A DNA stretch of 64,000 nt from CAKAHY01 sp963522175 (GTDB taxonomy: Bacteria; Bacillota; Clostridia; Lachnospirales; Lachnospiraceae). Every line of letters begins with the position of its first letter. The stretch's first letter is position 1. Both the position numbers and the translations under genes were made by a program. The stretch spans positions 62,001 to 126,000 of the forward strand of contig CAUQXC010000007.1 of the NCBI GenBank assembly GCA_963522175.1. Reading direction: 5' to 3'. A model generated the notes under the pieces. That model saw only the letters and a program-made list of their open reading frames with translations, was not told the origin of the DNA and searched no databases. Positions 26,049-36,500 of this stretch are shown one piece after another.

Positions 26049-26546
26049 ATGAATGATACATTTTACGAACAGATTGTTGTGAGAAAACGAGGTGTGTATG
26101 ACTACATAGCTTGGGTCTTGTCGGGGGCTCTTGCTTTCATACTGGCTTTTTTGTCGTTTATTACCTTTAACCCTATACTGCTTGTCATATTGGTCATACT
26201 TTGTTTTGCTTCTTATCACTTCAAAATCCCAAGCACAAGATTGGAATTTGAATATTCTCTTTTAAACAATGAAATGAATGTTGATATGATAATCAATAAA
26301 GCCAAAAGAAAGAGTATAAAAAGCTTTGATATTAAGACGGTTAAGCTTTTGACTTTCAGGGATTCACCGAACTTAAAAGAATTCGTCGGAACAAAGCAGT
26401 ATAATTACTCATCCAATGACCTTTCGGTAAAAAGCTATGTTTTGGTCGTATCTTCAAACAACGTAAACGAAGCTTATATAATGGATCTTGACGAGCATAT
26501 GCTTTCCATGATTCAAAACTATATTCCGAGGCAAATCAAGCTTTAA
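26049..26546 (+). CDS. Small membrane protein, DUF6106-like
   Basis: A 165-residue protein with two adjacent membrane helices near the N-terminus (about 21-55) and a cytoplasmic alpha/beta domain (LEFEYSLLNNEMNVDMIINK, then KRKSIKSFDIKTVKLL). It resembles a conserved protein of unknown function seen in Lachnospiraceae (DUF6106), a family I recall without being able to check. It follows the PucR-type gene after five bases and is probably co-transcribed with it. Confidence 0.7.
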   Translation: MNDTFYEQIVVRKRGVYDYIAWVLSGALAFILAFLSFITFNPILLVILVILCFASYHFKIPSTRLEFEYSLLNNEMNVDMIINKAKRKSIKSFDIKTVKLLTFRDSPNLKEFVGTKQYNYSSNDLSVKSYVLVVSSNNVNEAYIMDLDEHMLSMIQNYIPRQIKL

Positions 26547-26554
26547 ACAATAAG

Positions 26555-26604
26555 TGCGGAGTGTTAAGCCGGTTAAATTTCTTTAACAGGTTTAACACTC
26601 CGCA
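26555..26604. terminator. Bidirectional terminator between convergent genes
   Basis: TGCGGAGTGTTAA (26555-26567) pairs perfectly with TTAACACTCCGCA (26592-26604). The loop holds a second hairpin (GTTAAA/TTTAAC, 26572-26587). It separates the DUF6106-like gene from the GH13 gene. Confidence 0.8.
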
Positions 26605-26614
26605 TTGTTGTATT

Positions 26615-28648
26615 CTATGCTTCGCCTTCAACTATATATAAAATACTCGTATCGGCTTTAAGCTCGATTTCAAGGAAATTCTTATCCAAAACAATATCTA
26701 TCTTGCCGGCATTATGTCCGTTTTCATCACTGTACATAAGCCTGCTCATAATATCGCCTTTTTGTATTCCTCCGATGTAGATGGGAATATTTACTTTCTT
26801 TTGCTCTTTTCCGGTATAAACAAGCACTAAAGCCTTATTATCTTTATATGTTCTTGAATATACAACAAGGTTTTTCTCCATAATTATAGGTATGAAAGAA
26901 CCGAGCTTAAGACAGACGTTCTGCTTATGTATAAGTGCCAGATACCTGTAAAACATAAGTATTCCGTTATCCTCTTTTCCCCACGGATAAGTTCTTCTGC
27001 TGTCCGGGTCGGTGAAACCGCAAACTCCGGCTTCATCTCCGTAATATATGGTAGGAGCGCCCTGCAGGCTCATTTGCATCATAATAGCCTGCCTTAAAAT
27101 AGCGTGGTTCACCCCTTCGCTTGCCGCTTCGTGTCCCAGTGTGGAAAGCCTTCCGACTTTTTTGTTTGTTCTCGTCAAAAATCTTGAATGGTCATGATTT
27201 GACAACTCATTCATGGCAACAAGTAAAGCCGGCATAGGCATCTTTGAGCTGCTGTGTCTTATCATAGCCAAAAAAGCTTCTCCGTCACCGCAAAGATTCT
27301 TTTCTTCTCTGTCCGAATGCTTCTCCAAACCCGTTAAAAACCATGTTACGGGCTCCATAAAGCCGTCGTAATTCATAACCGTATCCCATTGCTTTCCGTC
27401 GAGCCATGCACTCGGGTCTCCATAATGCTCCGCTAAAATAAGGGCATCCTTATTTACGGATTTAACCTCTTCTCTGAATCTTTTCCAAAAATAATGATTA
27501 AATTCTTCACTATGTGCCAAATCCGCCGCAACATCAAGTCTCCAACCGTCAACACAATATGGTTCCTGCAACCATTTTTTTGCCACACTCATTACTTCTT
27601 CAAGCAGCTTCTCACTGTTTTCGTAATTCAGCTTCGGTAAGGTATCATGTCCCCACCAGCCTTCATAACTCATGCTGTCCTTCTCAAAGCCGAAATACTC
27701 TCTGTAAGGACTTTCTTTTGAAAGAAAAGCGCCTGTCGGATATTGTTCACCGTACAAAGCATTGGCATTTGAATATATCTTTTCTCTGTCCAGCCATCTG
27801 TGGAATGAACCGCAGTGATTGAAAACTCCGTCCAAAATTATTTTTATATTGAGGCTGTGAGCGTAAGCCACAAAATCGGCAAAAAACTTATTGCTTGCTT
27901 CAAGGTTTTCAGCTTTTGCCGTTCTTTCTATATAGGAAAGAGCCTTATCATTTCCGTCACTAAGCACCGACTTCTCGGTGCTGCTTTTTAGCACCGTCAA
28001 ATGAGGGTCTATATAGTTATAATCCTGTGCATCATACTTATGATTTGAAGGTGACACAAATAAAGGATTAAAGTATATTGCCTCCACTCCTATGCTCTTA
28101 AGGTATTCAAGCTTATCCCAAACACCTTGTAAATTTCCGCCGTAAAAGCGGTGTACATCAAAGTTTTCTACTTTTTCATCCCATTTTTCGACATACTTTA
28201 CAGGTCTGCCTATGTATATATATTCATCATTATTTACATGTACTCCGTCATCCGACCTATTAAATCTGTCAATAAATATCTGGTACATAATACATCCCTT
28301 TGCCCAGTCGGGAGTCTTAAAGCCGGGGAAAACCCTAAATTCATAATCCGGGTTCTCTCTGTAGCTTACACCCATCTTTGAATAATATACAACCTCATTT
28401 TCACACTCTATTCTGAATGAGTATTTGAATACATCTTGTTTTAAAACCTTATTATATATATAGTAGTCAAAGCTTTCATCCTCATGCCTCTTCTCCATGA
28501 GATATTCGATTCCATCCTCAACAAGGTATACGGACTTTGCTTTGCCTTTTTCTATCCTCAGCTTTACCTCTATACCGTCACCTATGTCCGGCTCAAGCTT
28601 ACTTAAATAATCATGACATTCATCATGAAAAACGCTACCTAAAATCAT
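26615..28648 (-). CDS. GH13 alpha-amylase family enzyme (cyclomaltodextrinase/neopullulanase-like)
   Basis: A 677-residue cytoplasmic glycoside hydrolase without signal peptide. An N-terminal CBM34-like domain (about 1-110) precedes the catalytic barrel, which has all four GH13 motifs: DGVFNH (273-278), GWRLDVAAD with nucleophile D372, ILAEHYG with acid/base E407, and NHDHSR with D486. The combination points to cyclomaltodextrinase, neopullulanase or maltogenic amylase, degrading imported maltodextrins. It lies downstream of ftsH on the same strand but after a gap with a weak hairpin, and has its own RBS GAGGAG. Confidence 0.92.
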   Translation of the reverse strand: MILGSVFHDECHDYLSKLEPDIGDGIEVKLRIEKGKAKSVYLVEDGIEYLMEKRHEDESFDYYIYNKVLKQDVFKYSFRIECENEVVYYSKMGVSYRENPDYEFRVFPGFKTPDWAKGCIMYQIFIDRFNRSDDGVHVNNDEYIYIGRPVKYVEKWDEKVENFDVHRFYGGNLQGVWDKLEYLKSIGVEAIYFNPLFVSPSNHKYDAQDYNYIDPHLTVLKSSTEKSVLSDGNDKALSYIERTAKAENLEASNKFFADFVAYAHSLNIKIILDGVFNHCGSFHRWLDREKIYSNANALYGEQYPTGAFLSKESPYREYFGFEKDSMSYEGWWGHDTLPKLNYENSEKLLEEVMSVAKKWLQEPYCVDGWRLDVAADLAHSEEFNHYFWKRFREEVKSVNKDALILAEHYGDPSAWLDGKQWDTVMNYDGFMEPVTWFLTGLEKHSDREEKNLCGDGEAFLAMIRHSSSKMPMPALLVAMNELSNHDHSRFLTRTNKKVGRLSTLGHEAASEGVNHAILRQAIMMQMSLQGAPTIYYGDEAGVCGFTDPDSRRTYPWGKEDNGILMFYRYLALIHKQNVCLKLGSFIPIIMEKNLVVYSRTYKDNKALVLVYTGKEQKKVNIPIYIGGIQKGDIMSRLMYSDENGHNAGKIDIVLDKNFLEIELKADTSILYIVEGEA

Positions 28649-28742
28649 AATCTCCTCTCTATAGTATAATCACTGCAATAGTGGCAAAAGACCGGTATAA
28701 ACCGACCTTTTGCTTTTAATATAAGCCGCTTAGCAAGCCTAT

Positions 28743-30548
28743 TTATTCAAACAGTGCTTCAAACTCATCAAATCCTATTTTTTCTTTTTCAAGTAATAAA
28801 GCGGCACATTTATCCAATACATCTCGTCTTGATAAGATTATTTCTTTTGCTTTCGCATAGCAATCCTCAACTATACGTCTTACCTCGCTGTCTATCGCAT
28901 CCGCAGTCGTGTCCGAATAAGCCTTTGTATGTGCAAAATCCCTGCTTATTAAAACTTCATCGTCACTTTCATAATTTATCATTCCGAGCTTATCACTCAT
29001 TCCGTAGCGTGTAACCATACTTCTTGCATATTCCGTAACCTGCTTGATGTCTTGGCTCGCACCCGTCGTAACATCCTCAAATACTATCTCCTCGGCAATT
29101 CTTCCTCCAAGGCTGACCATAATTTCATGCAAAATTCTCTTCTTCGTATTAAACACATTGTCATCCTTAGGTACAGGCATAGTATAGCCTGCCGCCCCCA
29201 TTCCCGTAGGTATGATGGATATGGTATGAACAGGTCCCACATCCGGAAGTTCCCTGAACAAAATAGCATGTCCCGCTTCATGGTAAGCCGTAATTCTTCT
29301 CTCGCTTTCCGGTATGATTCTGCTCTTTTTCTCGGTTCCTATACCGACTTTTATAAATGCTTGTTCAATATCCTGTGCTGTTATAAACTTTCTGTTTTCT
29401 CTTGCGGTTATAATCGCCGCCTCATTCATAAGGTTTTCAAGATCCGCACCTGTAAATCCCGGTGTATTTTTAGCCACTACGGCGAGGTTAACATCCTCCG
29501 ATAAGGGTTTGTTCTTTGTATGTACCTTTAAAATAGCTTCTCTTCCGCCTACATCGGGCCTTCCGACAGCTATCTTTCTGTCAAAACGTCCCGGTCTCAA
29601 TATGGCGGGATCCAGTATATCTACTCTGTTTGTCGCCGCAAGTACGATTATTCCTTCATTTACGCCGAAACCGTCCATCTCAACAAGCATCTGATTGAGG
29701 GTTTGCTCTCTTTCATCATGGCTTCCGCCCAGTCCCGAGCCTCTTCTTCTTGCAACCGCGTCTATCTCATCTATAAAAACTATACAAGGTGCATTTCTTT
29801 TGGCATCCAAGAATAAATCTCTTACTCTTGAAGCTCCGACACCTACAAACATTTCAACAAAATCCGAACCGGAAATAGAGAAAAACGGCACATTTGCCTC
29901 TCCGGCTACCGCTTTGGCAAGTAAGGTTTTTCCCGTTCCCGGGGGACCTACGAGAATTATTCCCTTAGGTATTCTTGCTCCTAAACCGGTATACTTGTTA
30001 TGGTCCTTTAAGAAATCGACTATTTCTTCAAGCTCCGCCTTCTCTTCGGTAAGCCCCGCAACATCCTTAAAGCCTATTTTAATATTGTCATTCATCATAG
30101 CACGGCTTTTGCCGAAATTCATGACCTTCGGACCTGCTCCGCCTCCACGAAGCTGTAACATGATTACAACAATAAAAACTCCCTGCAAAATCAAAAGTGC
30201 GGGAATCGCGTAAGCGAGCAAAATATTGTCCTTCGGAACATCCGACATGGTGTAGTTAAGCCCTATATCATCGAGCTCTTTTGCAAGCTTATTTACATCC
30301 GATACATAGTAAATATACTCGCTTTTTGTGCCGTCTTTATACACAAACTGTGCGCTTCCGCTCGGTATCTTGTTATTTTGCTCTATAAGTACACGTTCCA
30401 CTCTTTCATCTTTTAATTCATTCAAAAAATCCTGTCTTGTATACTCTTTTCTTATCATCTTGCTTGCATAAAAAAAGCATACGGACAAGAAAAGCATAAG
30501 CATAAGTAAAGCAAAAAACCTGCTGCTTTGATCTTTGGTTATCTTCAA
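28743..30548 (-). CDS. ftsH: ATP-dependent zinc metalloprotease FtsH
   Basis: Membrane-anchored AAA+ protease that degrades misfolded membrane proteins and short-lived regulators. It has 601 residues: TM1 (about 10-28), an extracytoplasmic domain, TM2 (about 110-132), the AAA module with Walker A GPPGTGKT (201-208), Walker B VFIDEID and the SRH, then the zinc-binding HEAGH (423-427). The start is TTG at 30548 with a strong RBS (AGGAGGG); no ATG is suitably placed. It is last in the divIC-tilS-hpt-ftsH series, the usual Firmicute order. Confidence 0.97.
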   Translation of the reverse strand: MKITKDQSSRFFALLMLMLFLSVCFFYASKMIRKEYTRQDFLNELKDERVERVLIEQNNKIPSGSAQFVYKDGTKSEYIYYVSDVNKLAKELDDIGLNYTMSDVPKDNILLAYAIPALLILQGVFIVVIMLQLRGGGAGPKVMNFGKSRAMMNDNIKIGFKDVAGLTEEKAELEEIVDFLKDHNKYTGLGARIPKGIILVGPPGTGKTLLAKAVAGEANVPFFSISGSDFVEMFVGVGASRVRDLFLDAKRNAPCIVFIDEIDAVARRRGSGLGGSHDEREQTLNQMLVEMDGFGVNEGIIVLAATNRVDILDPAILRPGRFDRKIAVGRPDVGGREAILKVHTKNKPLSEDVNLAVVAKNTPGFTGADLENLMNEAAIITARENRKFITAQDIEQAFIKVGIGTEKKSRIIPESERRITAYHEAGHAILFRELPDVGPVHTISIIPTGMGAAGYTMPVPKDDNVFNTKKRILHEIMVSLGGRIAEEIVFEDVTTGASQDIKQVTEYARSMVTRYGMSDKLGMINYESDDEVLISRDFAHTKAYSDTTADAIDSEVRRIVEDCYAKAKEIILSRRDVLDKCAALLLEKEKIGFDEFEALFE

Positions 30549-30559
30549 CTGCTACCCTC

Positions 30560-31087
30560 CTAGTCAAATTCCACAACGCCTATATACGGAAGGTTCCTAT
30601 ATTTTTGATCATAGTCCAAGCCGTAGCCGACTACAAATTCATCCGGTATTGTAAAGCAGGTGTAATCAACCTTAACCTCTTTTTCTACTCTTCTTGACGG
30701 CTTGTCAAGCAGGGTACAAATCTTTATGCTCTTTGGTGCCCTGGCTCCAAGCATCTCCTTTAAATGCTTAAGAGTTCTTCCCGAGTCGATAATATCCTCT
30801 ACAATAATCAGCTCCTTGCCTTCTATACTGTCATCCAAATCTTTTATAATCTTTATTATTCCGCTTGACTCCGTCCCCGAACCGTAGCTTGAAACACTCA
30901 TAAAATCGAGTGAAACCGGTATCGTAAGTCTCTTGGCAAGCTCACACATAAACAAGGCTCCACCCTTTAATATACATATAAGGTGAACCTCTCTTCCCTC
31001 GTAATCTTTGTTAATTTGGGATGCTATTTCAAAAACTCTTTTATCAACTTCTTCTTCCGTCAACAATACTCTTATTTTATGCGACAT
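30560..31087 (-). CDS. hpt: Hypoxanthine phosphoribosyltransferase
   Basis: Purine salvage enzyme converting hypoxanthine or guanine plus PRPP to IMP or GMP. The 175 residues contain the PRPP-binding motif LIIVEDIIDSGRTL (E97, D98, D101) and the C-terminal DEFVVGYGLDY. The ATG overlaps the tilS stop by one base (TAATG), as in many Firmicutes, giving coupled translation. Confidence 0.97.
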   Translation of the reverse strand: MSHKIRVLLTEEEVDKRVFEIASQINKDYEGREVHLICILKGGALFMCELAKRLTIPVSLDFMSVSSYGSGTESSGIIKIIKDLDDSIEGKELIIVEDIIDSGRTLKHLKEMLGARAPKSIKICTLLDKPSRRVEKEVKVDYTCFTIPDEFVVGYGLDYDQKYRNLPYIGVVEFD

Positions 31088-32448
31088 TATAACAATCCTT
31101 TCTTATACGTAATTCTGAGCACTTCCTTTGTTTCTTCGCTTATCTTATATTTCTCGCTCAGCCTTTTTCCGACTATCCATACTATATCATTCTCTACCGC
31201 CACCAAAGGAATAGTATCCCTTTCCTTTGCCGGGATTTTTTCATCCGTCATAAATGCTTTTATACTCTTTCTGCCCGACTTTATGTGTATATAGTCTCCG
31301 AGCTTCCTTGTTCTGAACGAAAGAATACCTTTTATTTTACCATAGTCTACATATTTTGTGTGAATTAAATTATCTATTTTTAGACTTTTATTGTCCAATT
31401 TTTCCGTCTCAAAATATTCTTCGAAATTTTTCTCTTTATTCGAAGCTTTATCGAAACTTTCCTTCAAGATTTTATCATAACTTTTATAAAAAACAAGCCC
31501 ATAAGGAAGATTTATACTTTTTCCGGTTTCTGCATATAAAAGCTTGTCAAGCATGGCTATATGCACGGCTTCTATATCCTTAAGCCTGTCTATAAGCTCG
31601 GCTATAAACATCCTGAGAACATAGCTCCTCAAAATCTCATCCTTACATTCAAGCTCTGTTGTATTTAAACCGCTTAATTCGCCCTCAGTATATATGAAGC
31701 TTTGCTCTTTAAGCTTTAAGGCTTCTCCCGTAATAAAATCATCCGCCTTTTTGATAAACTCCGCAGACCTTATAATATTATCCACTCCCGAAGCATTTAT
31801 ATCTTTTCTTATTACCGGTATGATTTTATGTCTTACAATATTTCTTGTATACTCGTCACAAAGGTTGGTACTGTCCGTTCTGTACGATAGACCTGCCTCT
31901 TCCAGGATATTTTCTATATCCCCTCTCGACACATCAAGTAAGGGGCGTATAATATCTCCTCTTTTAGTGCTTATTCCTCCAAGCCCCTTTAATCCGGATC
32001 CTCTGAAAAGCTGCATTAGTACGGTTTCGGCATTATCCTCTTTATTGTGTGCAACCGCTATTTTTACCTTCTTTCCGGTAGCGACTTCAATCCTTTGTTT
32101 TAAAAGCTCAAAGTTTTGATATCTTTTAAGACGACCGGCTTCCTCCACGGATAAATTGAACTCTTTTGCCACGGAATATATATCTTCTCTAAAAAGTTCA
32201 AATCTCAAACCCTTATTTTTACAATATTCTTCAACAAAGCTTGCATCTTCATCGGCTTCCAAACCTCTTATTCCGTGGTGAACATGGCAAGCAACAATAT
32301 CTATGTCAAGCTTTTCTCTAAGCTCGCAAAGTACATGCAAAAGAGCCATTGAATCCGCTCCTCCGCTGGTGGCGACAATGACAATATCTCCTTTTTGAAT
32401 TAAATTTTTTTCGACTATATCGGAATAAATTTTTTCTGTATACCCCAT
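31087..32448 (-). CDS. tilS: tRNA(Ile)-lysidine synthetase
   Basis: Converts the wobble C of tRNA-Ile(CAT) to lysidine so that it reads AUA; essential. The 453-residue protein has the N-type PP-loop SGGADS (28-33) and the C-terminal tRNA-recognition domain (FRTRKLGDYIHIKSGRKSIK). The ATG at 32448 was chosen for the GGAG seven bases upstream; a longer reading frame exists but without an RBS. It is coupled to hpt. Confidence 0.95.
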   Translation of the reverse strand: MGYTEKIYSDIVEKNLIQKGDIVIVATSGGADSMALLHVLCELREKLDIDIVACHVHHGIRGLEADEDASFVEEYCKNKGLRFELFREDIYSVAKEFNLSVEEAGRLKRYQNFELLKQRIEVATGKKVKIAVAHNKEDNAETVLMQLFRGSGLKGLGGISTKRGDIIRPLLDVSRGDIENILEEAGLSYRTDSTNLCDEYTRNIVRHKIIPVIRKDINASGVDNIIRSAEFIKKADDFITGEALKLKEQSFIYTEGELSGLNTTELECKDEILRSYVLRMFIAELIDRLKDIEAVHIAMLDKLLYAETGKSINLPYGLVFYKSYDKILKESFDKASNKEKNFEEYFETEKLDNKSLKIDNLIHTKYVDYGKIKGILSFRTRKLGDYIHIKSGRKSIKAFMTDEKIPAKERDTIPLVAVENDIVWIVGKRLSEKYKISEETKEVLRITYKKGLL

Positions 32449-32508
32449 AAAATCTCCATATCTTTTCCCAAAAATAAAAATTTGCCGCAAAATTTTCGCG
32501 ACAAACTT

Positions 32509-32823
32509 TTATTCTGATGGTTTAATCAATATTTCATCCGGAAAAACAAGTCCCAGCTTTTCCTTGGCTACCTCTATTTTGTACTCATCTGTCTTGACAT
32601 GTATTTCCCTTGCATCCAAAGCAGCTTTTCTTTCTTCCTGTTCCTTTAACTGCTCCTCGAGTAAAATTTCCTTTTTTTCATAGAGCGCTATCTTGCTTTT
32701 TACGGCATTGATTCTGACCTGTATCATAATAGCCATACAACCGAGGACCAATCCTACAAGAAATATAGCGAGTATGTTATTGGTTCTTCTCACTCTTTCC
32801 CTTTTTGTATTACGCCTTACCAT
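32509..32823 (-). CDS. divIC: Septum formation initiator, DivIC/FtsB-like
   Basis: A 104-residue bitopic division protein: basic N-terminus, one membrane helix (about 17-36), then an extracellular coiled coil (about 38-75, INAVKSKIALYEKKEILLEE) and a conserved end (EKLGLVFPDEILIKP). DivIC works with FtsL and DivIB in the divisome. Its position between rqcP and tilS is conserved in Firmicutes. RBS GGGGAGTAGG. Confidence 0.9.
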   Translation of the reverse strand: MVRRNTKRERVRRTNNILAIFLVGLVLGCMAIMIQVRINAVKSKIALYEKKEILLEEQLKEQEERKAALDAREIHVKTDEYKIEVAKEKLGLVFPDEILIKPSE

Positions 32824-32863
32824 ACCTACTCCCCAAAAAATATTTTATATCGTTATCATCTAT

Positions 32864-32892
32864 AGCATAAGGTATATTGAAATCTTTTTCAA
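32864..32892 (-). promoter_or_regulatory. Promoter of divIC-tilS-hpt-ftsH
   Basis: Minus strand: TTGAAA (32892-32887), 17-base spacer, TATGCT (32869-32864), just downstream of the rqcP terminator. Confidence 0.55.
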
Positions 32893-32908
32893 GGGCTTTT
32901 ATAAAAAA

Positions 32909-32933
32909 GTCGTATAGCTTTTTACTATACGAC
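32909..32933 (-). terminator. Terminator of hup-rqcP
   Basis: GTCGTATAG (32909-32917) pairs with CTATACGAC (32925-32933). On the minus strand the stem is followed by ACTTTTTTATA, a good U-tract. Confidence 0.85.
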
Positions 32934-32943
32934 CACCCTTTTT

Positions 32944-33183
32944 CTATAAATATTTGAACAGCTCTTTGGCTTCATCCTTCTTTGTGGTATCCTGAATATC
33001 AAGCACCTCAACTTTTACGCTTTTCGAGCCAAAAAGTACCTCTATAATGTCTCCGACACTCACGTTTGCACTCGCCCTTGCAACTTTACCGTTAAGTAGA
33101 ACCCTGCCTGCATCACAAGCTTCGTTTGCTATGGTTCTTCGCTTAATGAGTCTCGAAACCTTGAGATATTTATCGATTCTCAT
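32944..33183 (-). CDS. rqcP: S4-domain RNA-binding protein RqcP
   Basis: A 79-residue single S4 domain (MRIDKYLKVSRLIKRRTIAN, then GRVLLNGKVA, then VGDIIEVLFG), the length and sequence type of B. subtilis RqcP (YabO). RqcP acts with RqcH on stalled 50S subunits to drive alanine tailing in ribosome-associated quality control. It overlaps the hup stop by one base (TAATG). Confidence 0.93.
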   Translation of the reverse strand: MRIDKYLKVSRLIKRRTIANEACDAGRVLLNGKVARASANVSVGDIIEVLFGSKSVKVEVLDIQDTTKKDEAKELFKYL

Positions 33184-33458
33184 TATTTATTAACTGCGTC
33201 CTTTAAAGACTTGCCCGGCTTAAACTTAGGAGCTGTGCTTCCTGCAATCTTCATAGTTGCACCTGTTCTTGGGTTTCTTCCCTCTCTTGCAGCTCTCTCT
33301 GAAGTCTCAAAAGTACCGAAACCGACCAATGTGATCTTGTCCTTCTTTGCCAACTGCTCGGTTACAACCTCTACAAAAGCCTTAAGTGCAGCATCTGCAT
33401 CCTTCTTGCTTAATTTTGCGTGTTCAGCCATAGCTGCTACTAATTCAATTCTATTCAT
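33183..33458 (-). CDS. hup: DNA-binding protein HU
   Basis: A 91-residue histone-like nucleoid protein (MNRIELVAAMAEHAKLSKKD; the DNA-binding arm contains GRNPRTGATMKI). It bends and compacts DNA as a dimer. The ATG at 33458 lies 8 bases after GGAGG; an in-frame TTG two codons upstream is less well placed. It is first of the hup-rqcP unit with a consensus promoter. Confidence 0.97.
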   Translation of the reverse strand: MNRIELVAAMAEHAKLSKKDADAALKAFVEVVTEQLAKKDKITLVGFGTFETSERAAREGRNPRTGATMKIAGSTAPKFKPGKSLKDAVNK

Positions 33459-33495
33459 TTTCAATTCCTCCTAGAATATACTTAAACTCTGTTTC

Positions 33496-33524
33496 TTTAT
33501 ATCCTTTTTGGCTTTATTTGTCAA
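33496..33524 (-). promoter_or_regulatory. Strong promoter of hup-rqcP
   Basis: Minus strand: TTGACA (33524-33519), 17-base spacer, TATAAA (33501-33496). It is close to consensus, as expected for an abundant nucleoid protein. Confidence 0.85.
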
Positions 33525-33560
33525 GCGTTTTTAAGTAATTAACCCTACATCGACCATTAA

Positions 33561-36500
33561 TCATTTTAATTTCTTAATAATTTCTTCCGTATTTTCAAAT
33601 ATCAGTTTGAAATCTAGGTTTTTCTCTCTATATATGCAACTTAGTTCAACCCTCTCACCCTGCTTTATTTTAAGCTGATTTTTTCTTTCTTTCATTAGTT
33701 CATGAATTTTTTCGGGATCGGTTTTTGCATTTTTATAGAATATCATTCTTATTTCCTGCTTGTTTATATAGAGTTCTTCTATATATACTTCATGTGCCAA
33801 GGCTTTTATTTTTGCCACATTCAAGAGATTTTCGACTTCTTTCGGGAATGTTCCGAATCTGTCTATGAGTTCATCTTGAATATCCATGTAATCCTCTTCG
33901 TTTTCAAGAGAAACTATCCTTTTATATACCTCAAGCTTAATCTCTTCATTTCTTATATAGGAGCTCGGAATATAGGCATCTATGGCAACATCGACACTTG
34001 TCTCAAACTCAGCTGTGCTTATATCTTCCCCTCTTAAATGCTTTATAGCAGTGTTAAGAAGCTTACAGTACAAATCATAACCTACCGCTTCCATATGTCC
34101 GTGCTGCTCCGCACCGAGAACATTTCCCGCACCTCTTATCTCCAAATCTCTCATCGCGATTTTTATTCCCGAACCGAGCTCGGTAAATTCTCTTATGGCT
34201 TTCAGCCTTTTTGCGGATTCCTCGGTCAAAAGCTTTCCTTTTTTATACAGCATAAAAGCATAGCTTGTTCTTGAACTTCTTCCCACTCTGCCTCGTAATT
34301 GATAGAGCTGGGACAAGCCGAACCTGTCCGCATCATGTATTATCATAGTATTTGCATTCGGAATATCAAGCCCCGTTTCTATGATGGTCGTGGAAACCAA
34401 AACATCTATCTCTCCGTTTATAAAGTTCAACATGATTTTTTCAAGCTGTCTTTCCGGCATCTGTCCGTGGGCAAACTCTATATTGGCTTCCGGAATAAGC
34501 GCCCTCAGATGTTTTACGGTATCCTCAATGTTATTTACAACATTATATACATAATAAACCTGCCCGTCTCTTGCAAGTTCTCTTTTTATCGCTTCCTTGA
34601 CGGTTTCATCATAATACTCCATAACATAAGTCTGTATAGGCAGCCTGTCTATAGGAGCTTCCTCCAGAACGCTAAGGTCCCTTATACCCACAAGACTCAT
34701 GTGCAAGGTTCTCGGAATCGGAGTTGCCGTTAAAGCGAGAACATCTATATTATTTCTCATCTTTTTCAACTTTTCCTTATGTGTTACTCCGAATCTTTGC
34801 TCTTCATCTATAATTATAAGCCCCGGATTTCTCGCCTCTATATCCTTTGACAATACCCTGTGTGTTCCTATAATTATATCTACAAGACCTTTTTTAAACT
34901 CTTCTTTTGTTTTTTTCTGCTCCGCCTGACTCCTGAATCTGCACATAAGATCCACTCTTACCGGGAAATCCTTCATTCTTTGTACAAAGTTATTATAATG
35001 CTGCTGAGCCAATATCGTCGTCGGTACAAGGTATATTACCTGCTTTCCTTCCTGCACTGCTTTAAATGCGGCTCTTATGGCGACCTCCGTCTTACCGTAG
35101 CCGACATCGCCGCATATAAGTCTATCCATTATCTTTTCGGATTCCATATCCGCCTTCACATCTTCTATGGCTTTTAACTGATCTCCCGTTTCATCAAAAG
35201 GAAACATCTCCTCAAATTCCCTCTGCCAAACCGTATCTTGCGGATATACGTATCCCTTGCCGTTTAAACGCTTGGCATAAAGCTCAACAAGCTCCCTTGC
35301 TATATTTTCAACGGATTTTTTCACCTTAATCTTTACCTTATTCCAGTCGCTTGAACCCAGCTTATTAAGCTTGGGAGTTCTTCCTGCCGAGCTTGCATAC
35401 TTTTGTATAAGATTAAGCTTGGTAACCAGAATATAACAATTTGCGTTTTCTGCATATTCAAGCTTTAAATAGTCTTTAATAACACCGTCTCTCTCAATTT
35501 TTTCTATACCCCTGTATATTCCGAGACCATGCTCCTCATGTATCACGTAATCGCCTATATTAAGCTCATTGAGCGTGACTATCGCTCTTGTGTTGTATTC
35601 GGATTTTTTTACTTTTTTCTTCTTTATAGAGCCGTATATATCGCTTTCACATATAAGCGAAAACTTTAACATAGGATATTCAAAGCCCTTTTTCAAGTTT
35701 CCGTACAAAACAAGTATCTGTCCCGGAAAGGCTTCATGTACCTCGTCACCCTCAGGTGCAAACGCCGGCAAATCATATTCTCTCAGATTATCCGCAAGTC
35801 GCTTTGCCCTCGTTCTTGAGGCAGTAAGCAAAATAACCCTGTGCTTTTTCTTTTTCAAAAGCTTAAGGTCTTCTATAAGTCTTTCAAAGCCGTTTTTATA
35901 GCTTGAACAGACCCTCGTTTCTATAGAAAATGTCTTTTCCGTTTTCAGTCCCGGCAATCTTCTGTTCAAAAGATCCAGACCTATACAGGACGCCTCCTCG
36001 AGCATTTCCAAAAGTTCATCCGCCGAAAAAAGCTCCGGTATATCTTCCTTTTCAATCTGTCCGGAGCCCAGCCTTCCCTCCATACTGTCTAAAAATTCAT
36101 TTTCAATCTGCTTTGCCTTCTCATATACGTTAATGGCTTCATCAACAAAAACAAGGCTGTCCTCTTTATTAAAATAACTTAAAAAAGAACAGCTTCCTCC
36201 AAGCTCTTTTTCCTTTGCCGGATATACGCTTAAACTTTCCTTTGTTTCTATAGACCTTTGCGTAACAATGTCGAAGCTCCTTATGGAATCTATTTCGTCT
36301 CCCCAAAGCTCCACACGAAAAGGATATTCTCCGGTAAGAGGAAATATGTCTATAATCCCTCCCCTCACGGCAAATTGCCCTATTCCTTCAACTTCATCAA
36401 CTCTGTCATAACCCAGTCCTACAAGCTTTTTACAAAGCTCTTCCAAATTTATGCTGTCCTGTTCCGATATTCTTATGGCATTTGACTTAAATTTCTCATA

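Noticed and set aside
32824..32965. A minus-strand open frame of about 45 codons between rqcP and divIC that could be a yabP/yabQ remnant
   Set aside because: It has no start codon and runs through a strong terminator (32909-32933) and a good promoter (32864-32892), which explain the sequence better.
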